Shown: positions 1 to 8,400 of the stretch, piece after piece
Layout of the letters: every line of letters begins with the position of its first letter
Numbering within the stretch: position 1 is the stretch's first letter
Assembly (NCBI GenBank): GCA_028565635.1
Contig: JAOXYB010066390.1
Location: forward strand, 1 to 10,212
Direction of reading: 5' to 3'
Source: Phoronis ovalis
Taxonomy: Eukaryota; Phoronida; Phoronidae
Length of the DNA: 10,212 bases
Translations under genes and position numbers: made by a program
Notes under the pieces: generated by a model
Told to the model about the DNA's origin: nothing
Seen by the model: only the letters and a program-made list of their open reading frames with translations
The model's database searches: none

Positions 1-507
1 TGGATTCATGACGGGTTGTATTTTTTAAATCACTTGAAATGACAGGTAACTTTCTATTCCTGGCTAATACCCTGATTGCAAATGACATATGGATTGAGCC
101 AATGGTTACTGCACCTTTGCACAAAGAAGAATGGTAAGAGGCGCTCGCCTTAAATCATGTAATTTTTGTCATGGAATTGTATCACCAATGACATCAACTA
201 CCACACCAATAGTTAGGTAACCACTACCACTAAACCAACAACAGGACTTTGCATAAGACAAAGATGCCTATTTATAATTCTTATTCATACCCAGTTACAA
301 AGAGCCAAGTCATTTGGTGCCTACCAGAAAAACTGAAGTATAATAGCTAAATAGCTGGTTAAACATTTGTAGACGAAATTGGATACACATTTCCTAACAT
401 ATTTTGGGGAAAATTCTTGTTTTCAGAGATACCACAACAACTCATAACAGGTACACATGGTTGCAAAAATGGCACTGTTCATTGTTCCATATCGCTGATT
501 TCCACAG
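1..507. other. No recognisable gene
   Basis: AT-rich sequence with no confident coding exon, RNA gene or repeat. One plus-strand frame stays open from 363 to the TAG at 561-563 (66 codons, no ATG). It reads through the AG acceptor of the exon candidate at 508 in a different frame. Open stretches of this length are expected by chance at this base composition, so it is not called a gene. Confidence 0.5.
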
Positions 508-616
508 ATACGAAGATCTTACAATGTGAAGAGCGGAGTTTGTGCACCAAAAATTCAATATAGAACAGTATGTGGAAACAGTCCATGTTGTTCATTTACA
601 TATGAGGATCTGCAAG
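508..616 (+). other. Weak candidate exon, cysteine-rich
   Basis: A possible internal exon is bounded by an acceptor (TTTCCACAG, AG at 506-507) and a donor (CAAG followed by GTGAAC at 617). In phase 0 it has 36 open codons. These include four cysteines in the order VCAP, VCGN and SPCC, then a YEDL motif. If the donor is not used, the frame continues through GELC to a TAA at 649-651. The CC-x3-YE-x3-GELC spacing loosely recalls the end of EMI-type cysteine-rich modules in secreted or receptor proteins, but it is too short to assign. No compatible upstream or downstream exon was found. A second frame that is also open across this stretch lowers the weight of the observation. Confidence 0.15.
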
Positions 617-651
617 GTGAACTGTGCATCACGGATGTAGGTCGGTCGTAA

Positions 652-1233
652 TTCCAACTATGCTTGAGGACTTTGATGGACAATCAACTGAGTTTGTATC
701 GGTTATATATTCAGAGATTTTATTAAAAAATATATAAAAATATCTAAAAGATTGGCTTCATTATTTATCATTTCATGTCCTCTGTGACCCAGGGATATGC
801 TTAACGATGCTTGCACACTGTAGACAGAACTGGTGTTCGTATATCGTGAAGAAAGTGACTGTCGACTGTACACACCTCTGTGACACACAACAGCATTTAT
901 GCTGTTTACAATGTCTTATTTCAATGTCTTGTTAAATAAAATACATGTACATGTGCATCCCCAATCGTATCTCCTGATCACTAGGTAGAATCCAGAATTT
1001 TTTATAGCATCTACATATATGTCATCAGAAACTAAAACAATGAATGATGTCTATGCATATTTATTAATGATGCAAACAAAACACAGACCCATCTCCTTCT
1101 ATTTTGCATTATGGGGATCTCACTGTTTCTAAAATCAACTAGAAGAGCCTTTTAGCAAAGACCAGGTTGCACACGCAGAAATAGGTGATCTAGACCTATT
1201 AGGATTATCCTGGACCCATGGATGTCCAAAGAA
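652..1233. other. Non-coding AT-rich spacer
   Basis: No gene or clear repeat is seen. A 61-codon minus-strand ATG frame (703-888) has no splice context, ends in an AT-rich hydrophobic tail and has no recognisable domain, so it is treated as chance. Confidence 0.5.
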
Positions 1234-1780
1234 CCTCCGGGTGACCTTTACCTCTTGTCGAAAGTTTCATGAAAGTTTTGAGATTTTGATTGTTTGACCT
1301 CTGAATGACTTTTTGGACCTCAAAGTCAACTAAGATAACCTCTAAATGGCCTTTTAACTTCATTTTTGAACTTTTCATCAAATTTCTGGAAATTAATTTT
1401 TTTGACCTTTTGAATGATTGACAAAACCAATTTTAAGATTTGGGCTTTTTGACCCCTGAATGACCTTTTGACTTTTAAGGTCAGCTAACTTACCCCAGAG
1501 ATGTCATATGTCAAATTACATGACTGTAGCACCATTCTGTCTTGATGTAGACACTCTTCCTTTTACAATTAGCCAAAAACATGCTAAAAATAAAACATCT
1601 GACCTTTTGACCCATAAAAGACCTCAAAAATCATTATGTTTACATTTAGGTGACCATATACCATCATTTTTGAAATTTGACCTACTGACCTCAAATTGAC
1701 CAGAACTTTTTTTGTATGTCCCCCTCCCTACTAAGTCCACACCTCAAGATTGGTACCTGTAACTCAAAGCGCTTCTAAAA
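1234..1780 (-). repeat. TGACCT-rich diverged interspersed repeat, reverse orientation
   Basis: The plus strand shows many TGACCT/GACCTTT words, for example near 1298, 1402, 1450, 1600 and 1679. Read on the minus strand, the block around 1449-1484 gives GCTGACCT, then AGTCAAAAGGTCATT, then GGGGTCAA. This is the same order as the forward repeat at 6420-6453. The stretch at about 1735-1765, read on the minus strand, also matches the repeat's proximal part (AGTTACAG, then GAGGTGTGGAC; compare 6092-6125). It therefore looks like a degraded, multi-unit copy of the 6001-6740 family in the opposite orientation. Boundaries are approximate. The small plus-strand ATG frame at 1508-1699 lies inside this repeat and is not called as a gene. 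Confidence 0.6.
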
Positions 1781-2254
1781 TATAGATGTTTGAAAATTGG
1801 AAGAAAAAAAAAGAAAAGATACAATCTCACTAGATTGCACCTGCTGTACTTGTAACCTAAATATGGTGAATTGATACTAGAATTCATTAGTCTGTCAGAA
1901 GCACAATTTCTGGTCATAGAAACAGAAATACAGCAGAACCATGTTTACCTCTAAGTAGAACAACCAGATGGATGCAGTAACTATAGGAAAAAGACTATAA
2001 TGTTAAAACATTTCAGTAAATAGTTTTGAAAGTGTAACCACTAAGTGTTGCTTTAATTAATACAGTTGTTAAAAGTCATAATACTGTTGGTTCATCTTCA
2101 CAGGAACTACGAACTTCAAATTCTAACAGTTAAATCAAAAGATAACAAAGCACAGATATACATTTTTGGAAAGGTGACTTCCAGACTATGAACTTTTCCT
2201 ATGTGACACATAATTATTAATCAGGTGGATTATTTTGAGTAATAGCTTTTTATG
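1781..2254. other. Non-coding AT-rich spacer
   Basis: No exon, RNA gene or repeat is recognised. There is a short A-rich run at about 1803-1819. The remainder is unique-looking AT-rich sequence. Confidence 0.5.
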
Positions 2255-2365
2255 CATTTAGAGGTCATCAAGAGGACAAAAAGTCCAAAAAAATAAAAAC
2301 TAATGTTTTCTGGAAGGTCAAAAAAGATCCTGAAAGGTCATTTACTGAGGTCAATTAATGTTTGC
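2255..2365 (+). repeat. Short AGGTCA-rich fragment
   Basis: Contains AGAGGTCATCAAGAGG, then GGAAGGTCAAAAAAG, GAAAGGTCATTTACT and GAGGTCAATT, in the forward orientation. Vocabulary and spacing resemble the repeat family at 6001-6740. It is probably a degraded fragment of that family, but could be an independent AGGTCA-rich sequence. Confidence 0.4.
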
Positions 2366-2465
2366 AGTTGGGCAGTGCATTTTTTAAACAGTTCCCTTAA
2401 GTGTTACATACACAAAGCAAACTAACTCGAACAATAAATGTCAGATTTAGATCAGCAACTGAACC

Positions 2466-3566
2466 CTCTTGGGAACAAACATGACTGCTAGTCAGTCACA
2501 TTGGAAGTAATCTGGGTCAAAATTATACCTGACCTTAAAGTTGACTTGAACTTACTCTGTACCGAATATGAAATTGATCATATAAAAATTGAAGCTGTTA
2601 CTGTGAAGTACGTTATACTGTCTCATGAACAGACATGACCGCCAGTTTACCACTTGGGAAGTGATTCAGGTGAAAATTATACCAGACCTGTACTATAAGG
2701 TGTATTTACCCGGTACTGACACTAAGCTGATCAGAAAAAAGCAGAAGTAGTTATTGTGAGACAAAGAAAATGTTATGCACAACAAAAAATGTCCAATATT
2801 CGTATCAGTTTTTGACTCACTGCTCAAGGTCATTCTTACTTAGCCTAATATGCCCACCAACCTTACCTACAGCCTTTGTGAATTCACCTTTAAATCATGC
2901 GGTCACTGCTTCATCACTCTGGAAAGTGGTGCAAAATGATGTGTCCTCTTGAGAACAAACATGGCTTCCAGTTGGCCATGTTGGACATAATATGGGTCAA
3001 AATTACATGTGACCTGACCTGAACTGCGACCTGTACTTATTCTGTACCAAATATGACATTACGATAAAAAATCGAGCTGTTATTGGGATATACCATCACG
3101 AGAACAAGTAAGGCAGCCAGTCAGCCATCTTAGAAGTTGTCCAGACCCTGTACTTTGACATGTATTTACAAATGTACCAATACAAAGCTAATCGGGTAAA
3201 AACTGAAGCAGTTATTGCAAAACAAAATAACATTTACGCACAATGAAAAACGCTGAAGATCTGAATCAGCACTTGATCCACTTTTTAAGGTCACTCAAAA
3301 ATGACACATAGTTTATTACGCTCACCAACCTATGGCCTTCAAGAATCCATCTTTGAATCGTCCAGACAATGCTTCGTTTTTTCTGGAAATGGGCGCAATC
3401 TGATGTGTCTTCTCTGGAGCAAACATGACTGCAGTCAGCCAATATTGGATGTGGTATGGCTCAGAATTATAACCTGCACCTTGACCAATGTTTACCCTGT
3501 ACCGAACATGACCCTGATCAGGTAAAACTGAATCTGTTATTGCGTGGCAAAGAAAGTGTTACATAA
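2466..3566. repeat. Tandem repeat, ~470 bp unit with ~150 bp internal sub-repeat
   Basis: The anchor word GAACAAAC(ATG), preceded by CTCTTG or a variant, recurs at 2473, 2953 and 3417 (spacings 480 and 464). Each time it is followed by a variant of AGTCAGCCAT, TGGGTCAAAATTA, CTGTACCGAATATGAC and GTTATTG. A second, weaker copy of the same motif lies inside units 1 and 2 at 2627 and 3102 (offsets 154 and 149). There are thus about two full units and a partial third ending near 3566. The copies are diverged, so the array is old. Short open frames inside it (2770-2952 and 3301-3525) come from the repeat and are not called genes. The family is not identified. Confidence 0.75.
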
Positions 3567-3728
3567 GTTGATGACAACATATAGCCTACAATTATATGCT
3601 TAACTGTGGATAGGCACAAAAAAAAACCCTCTAGTCTCCACACCTGTCAAATTTATGATGACATTTATCCATTTAGTAAGGACATACTAGGAATGTGGAC
3701 GGCTAACACTCAACATATATATGATAGT
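3567..3728. other. Spacer between tandem array and poly(A) run
   Basis: No gene seen. It contains a short A9 run at 3618-3626 and ends in the AT-rich word CAACATATATATGATAGT just before the long A tract. It might be the 3' part of a retroposed sequence whose tail is the A tract, but no target-site duplication was found. Confidence 0.35.
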
Positions 3729-3754
3729 AAAAAAAAAAAAAAAAAAAAAAAAAA
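3729..3754 (+). repeat. Poly(A) run of 26 bases
   Basis: An uninterrupted run of 26 A, followed by A-rich sequence to about 3810 and then an 11-base T run at 3812-3822. This is either a simple repeat or the tail of an old retroposed copy. No polymerase III boxes or LINE-like coding were seen upstream to decide. Its length in an assembly is prone to error. Confidence 0.85.
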
Positions 3755-3834
3755 TTTCGAGATAATTAAAAACACTGATGTAAAAGAAATAAAAAAGAGA
3801 AATAAACATAATTTTTTTTTTTAAAGTTCACAAG

Positions 3835-4404
3835 GACTTGAGCAAGTCTATAGGAAAGAAAATACTGGAGAAATCAGTTAGTCAAGTCATTATCAATGTG
3901 TTGGTTTTAAGTTAATTTTTATTTGTTGTCTCAGAAGATATATCAAAGCAACACTAGTGACATCTATGTCAAGGAAGGAAAACCATCAACTGCTAAACAT
4001 GCAGTTGTCCATCCATGTTTTCCAACCAGGTTTAAAATATTTATTGCAGTTGACAGTTGATGTGGACACCTACACTGCTTAAATGGCTCAATGAATAATG
4101 TGCACTTGGTACTTTAAGGGACCACCCTTTCTTGTTAAGAGTAGCTGAACCCTTTCATGTCTTTTACAATTAACACAAAAATAACCAAGGTTTCAAATAC
4201 TTCTGAGTCTTTCCATATTAAGAAGCATTATTAATATCACAAAGTTAATATACCCATCAGTTGTTGACAATGTTAGTTTCTTTTATTTAATTAGAAATGT
4301 GTAAATTAACAAACTGTAGCTTCTTAAAAATGAAAAAAAACTTAAGTATTCTTAAATGCAGGTTAGTTGAAATATTAAATAGCTATTACTTCAATTTGAA
4401 AAAA
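3835..4404. other. Non-coding stretch with several inverted repeats
   Basis: No exon is recognised. GACTTG-AG-CAAGTC forms a short palindrome near its left edge, and the stronger hairpin cluster at 3958-4023 lies inside. The part nearest 4404 would lie just downstream of the candidate minus-strand poly(A) site. Confidence 0.45.
3958..4023. repeat. Cluster of inverted repeats
   Basis: TGACAT-CT-ATGTCA (3958-3971) is a perfect 6 bp palindrome. Immediately right of it, CAACTGC (3987-3993) and GCAGTTG (4001-4007) pair across a 7-base loop. The outer pair GGAAAAC (3977-3983) and GTTTTCC (4017-4023) can extend the same stem across an asymmetric bulge. This could be the centre of a foldback element or a structured RNA segment. 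No flanking duplication was found and no family is recognised. Confidence 0.5.
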
Positions 4405-4424
4405 AATATGTGAGCATAACAAAC

Positions 4425-4453
4425 TTTATTCTGACTGTACCCCAGTCTTTATT
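4425..4453 (-). terminator. Candidate polyadenylation signals (two AATAAA)
   Basis: Two canonical AATAAA hexamers lie on the minus strand, at 4448-4453 and 4425-4430. The second overlaps the TAA stop of the candidate terminal exon (GAA-TAA-AG). Further downstream on the minus strand is a T-rich region (about 4400-4411) that fits a downstream cleavage element, so the transcript would end at about 4405-4415. AATAAA also occurs by chance in AT-rich DNA, so the support comes from its position relative to the exon model. Confidence 0.4.
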
Positions 4454-4565
4454 CTAAATTTACAATCATGCAATCCATTGTCGGAAGCAATGTTAATACC
4501 AAAACAATTCATGCAGGGATCTCCCCCAAAATCTAACTGCTCAGATAATAGGACGGTCGAGGATT
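4426..4565 (-). CDS. Candidate terminal coding exon, unrecognised protein
   Basis: The acceptor is GTTAACAG, with AG at 4566-4567 on the plus-strand coordinates and a mixed pyrimidine stretch before it. The exon starts AATCC. The first two bases complete a codon left open by the G ending the 4809-4881 exon. The frame is then open for 45 codons to a TAA at 4426-4428. Visible features are an acidic/glycine patch (DFGGDPC), three cysteines and a short basic patch (CKFRIK) near the end. I do not recognise the family and see no signal peptide or membrane segment. The open length alone could be chance in AT-rich DNA; the phase agreement with the upstream exon is the main support. It could instead be 3' untranslated sequence or a non-coding RNA exon. 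Confidence 0.33.
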
Positions 4566-4808
4566 CTGTTAACAGTGGGTGGAGATTTTGAAAATAACTT
4601 GAGACTTTACAGTACTATTACTTTTAAAACATTGCAGCATTCCATTCCACTTTAATCAATAAACTGCTTGTATAAATCTTACAATATTACTGACTTATGG
4701 TTAAATCCATGTCCAGTATATGTATATTGCAAATACCTTTTCTCACATATCAGCTGCTGTACAGAATATCCATACATAGTTTTATTACTACATGAAAATA
4801 CAACTTAC

Positions 4809-4881
4809 CTTGTCTGTTGGTGACAAAATGCTGTTTTTTAACTCCTTTGGTTCTTTTCACTAGCCTTGCTTTAATGAGTAC
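4809..4881 (-). CDS. Candidate internal coding exon (73 nt), basic peptide
   Basis: On the minus strand a T-rich tract ends in AAATTTTAG (AG at 4882-4883), and the exon ends CAAG before a consensus donor GTAAGT (4803-4808). Of the three frames only one is open; the other two meet a TAG or TAA. That frame starts in phase 0 and leaves one base (phase 1), giving 24 residues that are strongly basic, with the motifs IKARLVKR, KGVKKQ and FVTNRQ. Such a composition suits a nucleic-acid-binding or ribosome-associated tail, but no family is recognised. Introns to the next candidate exons would be 243 nt (downstream) and 282 nt (upstream). This is the best-defined exon of the leftward candidate gene. 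Confidence 0.45.
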
Positions 4882-5163
4882 CTAAAATTTAAAAAAATTA
4901 CAAATATTTTAATAAATATGTATAAAGTTATATAAGAATCACAAATTAACTGAAAAATTCAATTTCAATTTCACTCATTATCTGACTTGCATCTTCGATC
5001 TTTAGTCTTGGTAACTACAAGAATTTGGAATAAAATTTCAAACCAGTCAGGTATTTATTAAACAAGAACACATCCCAAAAGTTTATGAATTTATCAGTAA
5101 TTGTTATGATTTTTAACACAGACGCTATATAAATAGTAGGAATATTAAACTAGACAATTTTAC

Positions 5164-5181
5164 CAGTTTTCCAGCCACCAT
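5164..5181 (-). CDS. Candidate start-codon exon, coding part (MVAGKL)
   Basis: On the minus strand an ATG at 5179-5181 opens MVAGKL and meets a GTAAAA donor (5158-5163) exactly at a codon boundary. This fits the phase 0 start of the 73 nt exon. An in-frame TAA lies four codons upstream, so this is the first ATG of the frame. Weak points: the donor is only moderately good, the start context has T at -3 (though G at +4), and the acceptor of this exon cannot be placed. If correct, the mature transcript would encode about 76 residues. Other start exons between here and 9161 are possible. Confidence 0.25.
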
Positions 5182-5189
5182 ACAATACA

Positions 5190-6000
5190 ACAGTTATCGA
5201 AATGGCAAAGTCAACTTATGTGGAACATCCAAAGAATCTTGTAAACTGTGTATCACCTGTTTTATGAACCATGTCACATTTTCTCAGATTTAACAACTAC
5301 ACTTTATTTTCTAAAATTTTACATTTCACTGTCCATATTTGATTTTATTAATAAAAAGCTTACATCATGCTTTCCTTGTTTGCATAGTCTTAAAATGTCT
5401 GTCTAATATTTCCCCCTTTTTGTTCTCAATTAAAGTAAATACAAATCAACCAGGAAAATCCAAATAAAATTCTGGGAAGTTTGTTCAAACATACACCATC
5501 CATCACAAGACACTTCTTTAAAGAATTACAGGCGTGAATGGTTGCCAGCTGTTTTTCTAAGTTATTATTTACTCATAACTCAGAATAACCACATACTGTT
5601 ACACTCAACATTAACATAGTAACCACACAATAAGCATACCATGCATAAACCATTTTCAACAAAACAGCCTCATAAACATTGTGGTTTACAACAGTGAGTT
5701 GAAGGACACCAAGTAGGAATACATCTATCTGCACAAGTCAAATGGGTTTTTGTTTGATACTGATAATTAATAGTTATTAATTTTTATTCTGATTGTGTTT
5801 AATAATCTGTAAAATATGAATTTTATTCATTCATTTTTTTACAAAAAAACATATATAAAACAGGCCATATATAAAACAAGGGTACATATATATATATAAA
5901 CACTGAAAATATATTTTATGTTGTATAAGATTTTCTCAAACTAATGATTTATGTTAATATTTGGCCAGGCAGACTTGAGCTGGACTGTTTTCTGCATACT
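5190..6000. other. Non-coding AT-rich stretch
   Basis: No confident exon. A 21-codon plus-strand frame starting MAKSTYVEH (ATG near 5202) has no splice support. Low-complexity AT sequence occupies 5850-5900, with a duplicated ATATATAAAACA word (5851-5862 and 5867-5878) and an (AT)n run at about 5886-5898. If the candidate leftward gene is real, this is its first intron or 5' untranslated exon. Confidence 0.45.
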
Positions 6001-6004
6001 AATT

Positions 6005-6031
6005 GGGGTTGCTCCTATAAGGGAGCAAGCC
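6005..6031. repeat. Hairpin at the left end of the AGGTCA-rich repeat
   Basis: GGTTGCTCC and GGAGCAAGCC pair around a short TATAAG-type loop, with one G-T style mismatch in a 9-10 bp stem. It lies just before the first repeat unit and probably marks the element's terminus or a conserved internal structure. Confidence 0.6.
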
Positions 6032-6147
6032 TATTGGTTGTGTATGTTTTTCTTTTTCTTCTGATTTTCTGCAAGCTATATTTCGAAGACAGTTACAGCT
6101 AGGGACATGATACTTCAGGTGTAGCACCCCCCAAAGTAGGCCATTGT

Positions 6148-6187
6148 TGACCTTGGGGTAAAAAGGTCATTTGGAGGTTAAAGGTCA
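6148..6187 (+). promoter_or_regulatory. Nuclear-receptor half-site cluster (unit 1)
   Basis: TGACCT on the minus-strand sense is followed by AGGTCA (6164-6169), five bases, AGGTTA (6175-6180), one base and AGGTCA (6182-6187). This gives DR5-like and DR1-like spacings of the half-site bound by nuclear receptors. The sequence is embedded in a repeat, so binding in vivo is unproven. Confidence 0.3.
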
Positions 6188-6420
6188 AATTTTTAAAAAT
6201 TGCTCAAAATGTTCCAAAATGATTGTATTGAGTTACAAACAAGTACATGTATTTTGGATGACCTTTGAGAATTTTTTGAAACTAAAAGGCTTTATTTTAT
6301 TTTTTGGCATCTTTTCAATTAATTTACTGATCTTCTAATTTTCACTAAGCTATATCTCGAAGATGGTTACAGCTAAGGACATAATATTTGAGGTTTGACA
6401 TCCCCTGGGTAGGTCATTGC

Positions 6421-6453
6421 TGACCTTGAGGTCAAAAGGTCATTTAGAGGTCA
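6421..6453 (+). promoter_or_regulatory. Nuclear-receptor half-site cluster (unit 2): ER2, DR2, DR5 spacing
   Basis: Four perfect half-sites in 33 bases: TGACCT (6421-6426), AGGTCA (6429-6434), AGGTCA (6437-6442) and AGGTCA (6448-6453). The spacings are 2, 2 and 5 bases, i.e. an everted repeat, then DR2 and DR5, the last two being the classic retinoic-acid-receptor-type spacings. The motifs are seen directly; function is inferred only. Confidence 0.35.
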
Positions 6454-6740
6454 ACATTCTAGAATTTCTTAAAATGTTCCAAAATGATGGTATTAGGTTA
6501 TAAAAGGTCATTTGAGAATATTTAGGTGAATTTTTAAGCCTCTTTTAAATTAATTTTATGGAGAAAACACACTGCAAGTTGTAGTATTTAATCCAACATG
6601 CTTGTAATTTGACATATGACAGTCTCAAAGTCCAGAGAGTGGACCTTGATGTGAAAAGTTCATCTAGAGGTCAAAAGTTAAAACTTTCTAAATGGCATAA
6701 AATTTTCAGAAAGCACTTTAGATGTCAAGGGGGATATTTG

Positions 6741-8400
6741 TGATTTTGAGATCCCAAGGCAATGAATTTTTATTATTTACAGGAAAGTTCGACAGTTCAA
6801 TATCTAGTTTGTAATATCTGGTTGTATATTTATACACATATGAACATAAAAAGCACAAAATTCCCTTAAAAGTACTCATTTAGTTAATATACGAAATTAC
6901 AAATAGCATTCTCTGATACTGTGCACTAAATTAAAACACAATTCTTATACAATTTAATTATACAGTCTAATCTATTATTTTTGTCCAAGGCATATACCAT
7001 TTTATAAAAATTAAATCTCCTAGATATTCCTTCAGCATTATAGACAACCACCTTTTTTTCTTTTCCTAAAAATGTAATGTACAGAATTTCTTAATAAGCC
7101 AGTAAAATATGTTCACATACTTTATGAAGAGTGAGTCAACTAAATGACATCTTTATCTGGATTTAATTTCATACAATTTAAATCTCATTAGTAAAGAAAA
7201 TAAAAAACTCCCTTTTAACACAAGTGGTGCACAGTAAACTAGTTTATAGGACAGGCTACTCTCTCTGGTGGTTTGATGCCATGTAGCAAGTAATACTAAT
7301 TTCAATAATTATTAACTATGGCAATTTTCTATAAGTTGACAGTACACAGACTTAATCTTTTTTGTGGTTTGTCAATCTGTTAATGTGGTTGTTACAATGG
7401 GATGGGTGCAGTTCAAGTAATGTTGGTAGGCTATGTAAATACAGATTTATTGAATTAAATATATCATATAATACAAACATTACATATTACCTTCAAACTT
7501 ATATTTATTTAGAATTCATTTTAGCAATTCTGTAACTTGGTGTCTGTAGTCAGCAGCCTTAATAAAGTACATGCTCAGCAGCTAACTGTAACATGATAAT
7601 CAGGGTCGATAAAATTTACATGGTAAAAATTCAAGATTGCCGATAACAAATATTTTTCTAACAAAAAAATAACCTGTAAACAGGTAACATTTTCAAAAAC
7701 TAACTGAATTATGGTTCGAGTCCACAGGAATATATTAATGTTTCTGTAACAGAGATGAATACCTGCATGTACTATTGTACCGGCTCCTTAGAAATTTGTT
7801 TTGAATGTCCGGAACTTACGCCCATTCAAGGAAATGTTGCATCCAGTACCAGGAATTTTGGTGCAAATACCAGAAAAAGTGCTTATAAATACTACAACTC
7901 TAAATTCTAGATATTTTTCAGTTTTGTGAAATCCAAATGAAATTCCAAACAGTTTTGCAATTTCTGAGATATCTGTGGTAGAAACCTAACATACATAGAA
8001 TACTTTACTTGTAGAAACCAAGTAACTTTTGTCTTTTAAAACTAATGTCCCAGTCACTGGTTTCAAGTCAGTATGCTCGAAAAGGGGATCCTGGAAAGTT
8101 AATGACAAGTTCTACATTCAAGAGTTTTGGCACCAATTATAATCTAAGATTATTGTGATAAAATTTCTTTTGTTTGATGCCAGTTCATTTAATACAAACA
8201 TCCTGGACTTATATTACAGTGAGAGGTCATATAAATAATGACAACCTTTTTGAAAATCAAATATACTTTACTTTTTATTAATTTTTGTTGTTTTGTTTAA
8301 TACATTGAATGTCCTCAAATATGTGGTAATCCAATCAATAAATGGCAAAGTTGTTACTCCGTCATTCCACTACTCTTCCAATTGTTCAAATCAATATCTT
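6741..8400. other. Non-coding AT-rich stretch
   Basis: No exon with coherent splice phases, no RNA gene and no clear repeat. A word GGTTCGAGTCC at 7713-7723 matches a polymerase III B box, but no A box or complete tRNA fold is present. Short exon-like pieces near 7743-7880 on the minus strand are interrupted by stops. Confidence 0.5.

Larger units (their letters stand above)
6001..6740 (+). repeat. AGGTCA-rich interspersed repeat with about three diverged units
   Basis: Two clear units share the order: AAGCTATAT(T/C)TCGAAGA, GTTACAGCTA, GGACAT, GGT(C/T)AT.., TGACCTTG, AAAAGGTCATTT, GAGGT, ATGTTCCAAAATGAT. The TGACCTTG anchors are at 6148 and 6421 (273 bp apart). A third, degraded unit has GGACCTTGAT, TTCATCTAGAGGTCAA and ATTTTCAGAAAGC at about 6641-6710. 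The left end carries a hairpin (6005-6031). A reverse-oriented relative lies at 1234-1780. No transposase is seen, so the element is non-autonomous or a satellite-like dispersed repeat. The family name is not known to me. Confidence 0.7.

Noticed and set aside
703-888. Minus-strand ATG frame of 61 codons
   Set aside because: Length expected by chance, no domain, no splice context, and the AT-rich end translates as a random hydrophobic tail.
3301-3525. Plus-strand ATG frame of 74 codons
   Set aside because: Spans the junction of two tandem repeat units; the same frame is broken in the other units, so it follows from the repeat and is not a gene.
3606-3824. Plus-strand frame with a poly-lysine stretch
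   Set aside because: The lysines come from the 26-base A run; the rest is low-complexity A/T sequence.
5202-5267. Plus-strand short frame starting MAKSTYVEH
   Set aside because: Only 21 codons, with no upstream promoter signal and no usable donor in frame.
7713-7723. GGTTCGAGTCC, a polymerase III B-box match that could indicate a tRNA or tRNA-derived SINE
   Set aside because: The flanking bases give an imperfect T-arm (4 of 5 pairs), no A box lies at the right distance upstream and no cloverleaf can be drawn.
7743-7880. Minus-strand exon candidates ending at GTATTC or GTAAGT donors
   Set aside because: Frames are interrupted by stops immediately upstream and none has a start codon or phase that joins the 4809-4881 exon.
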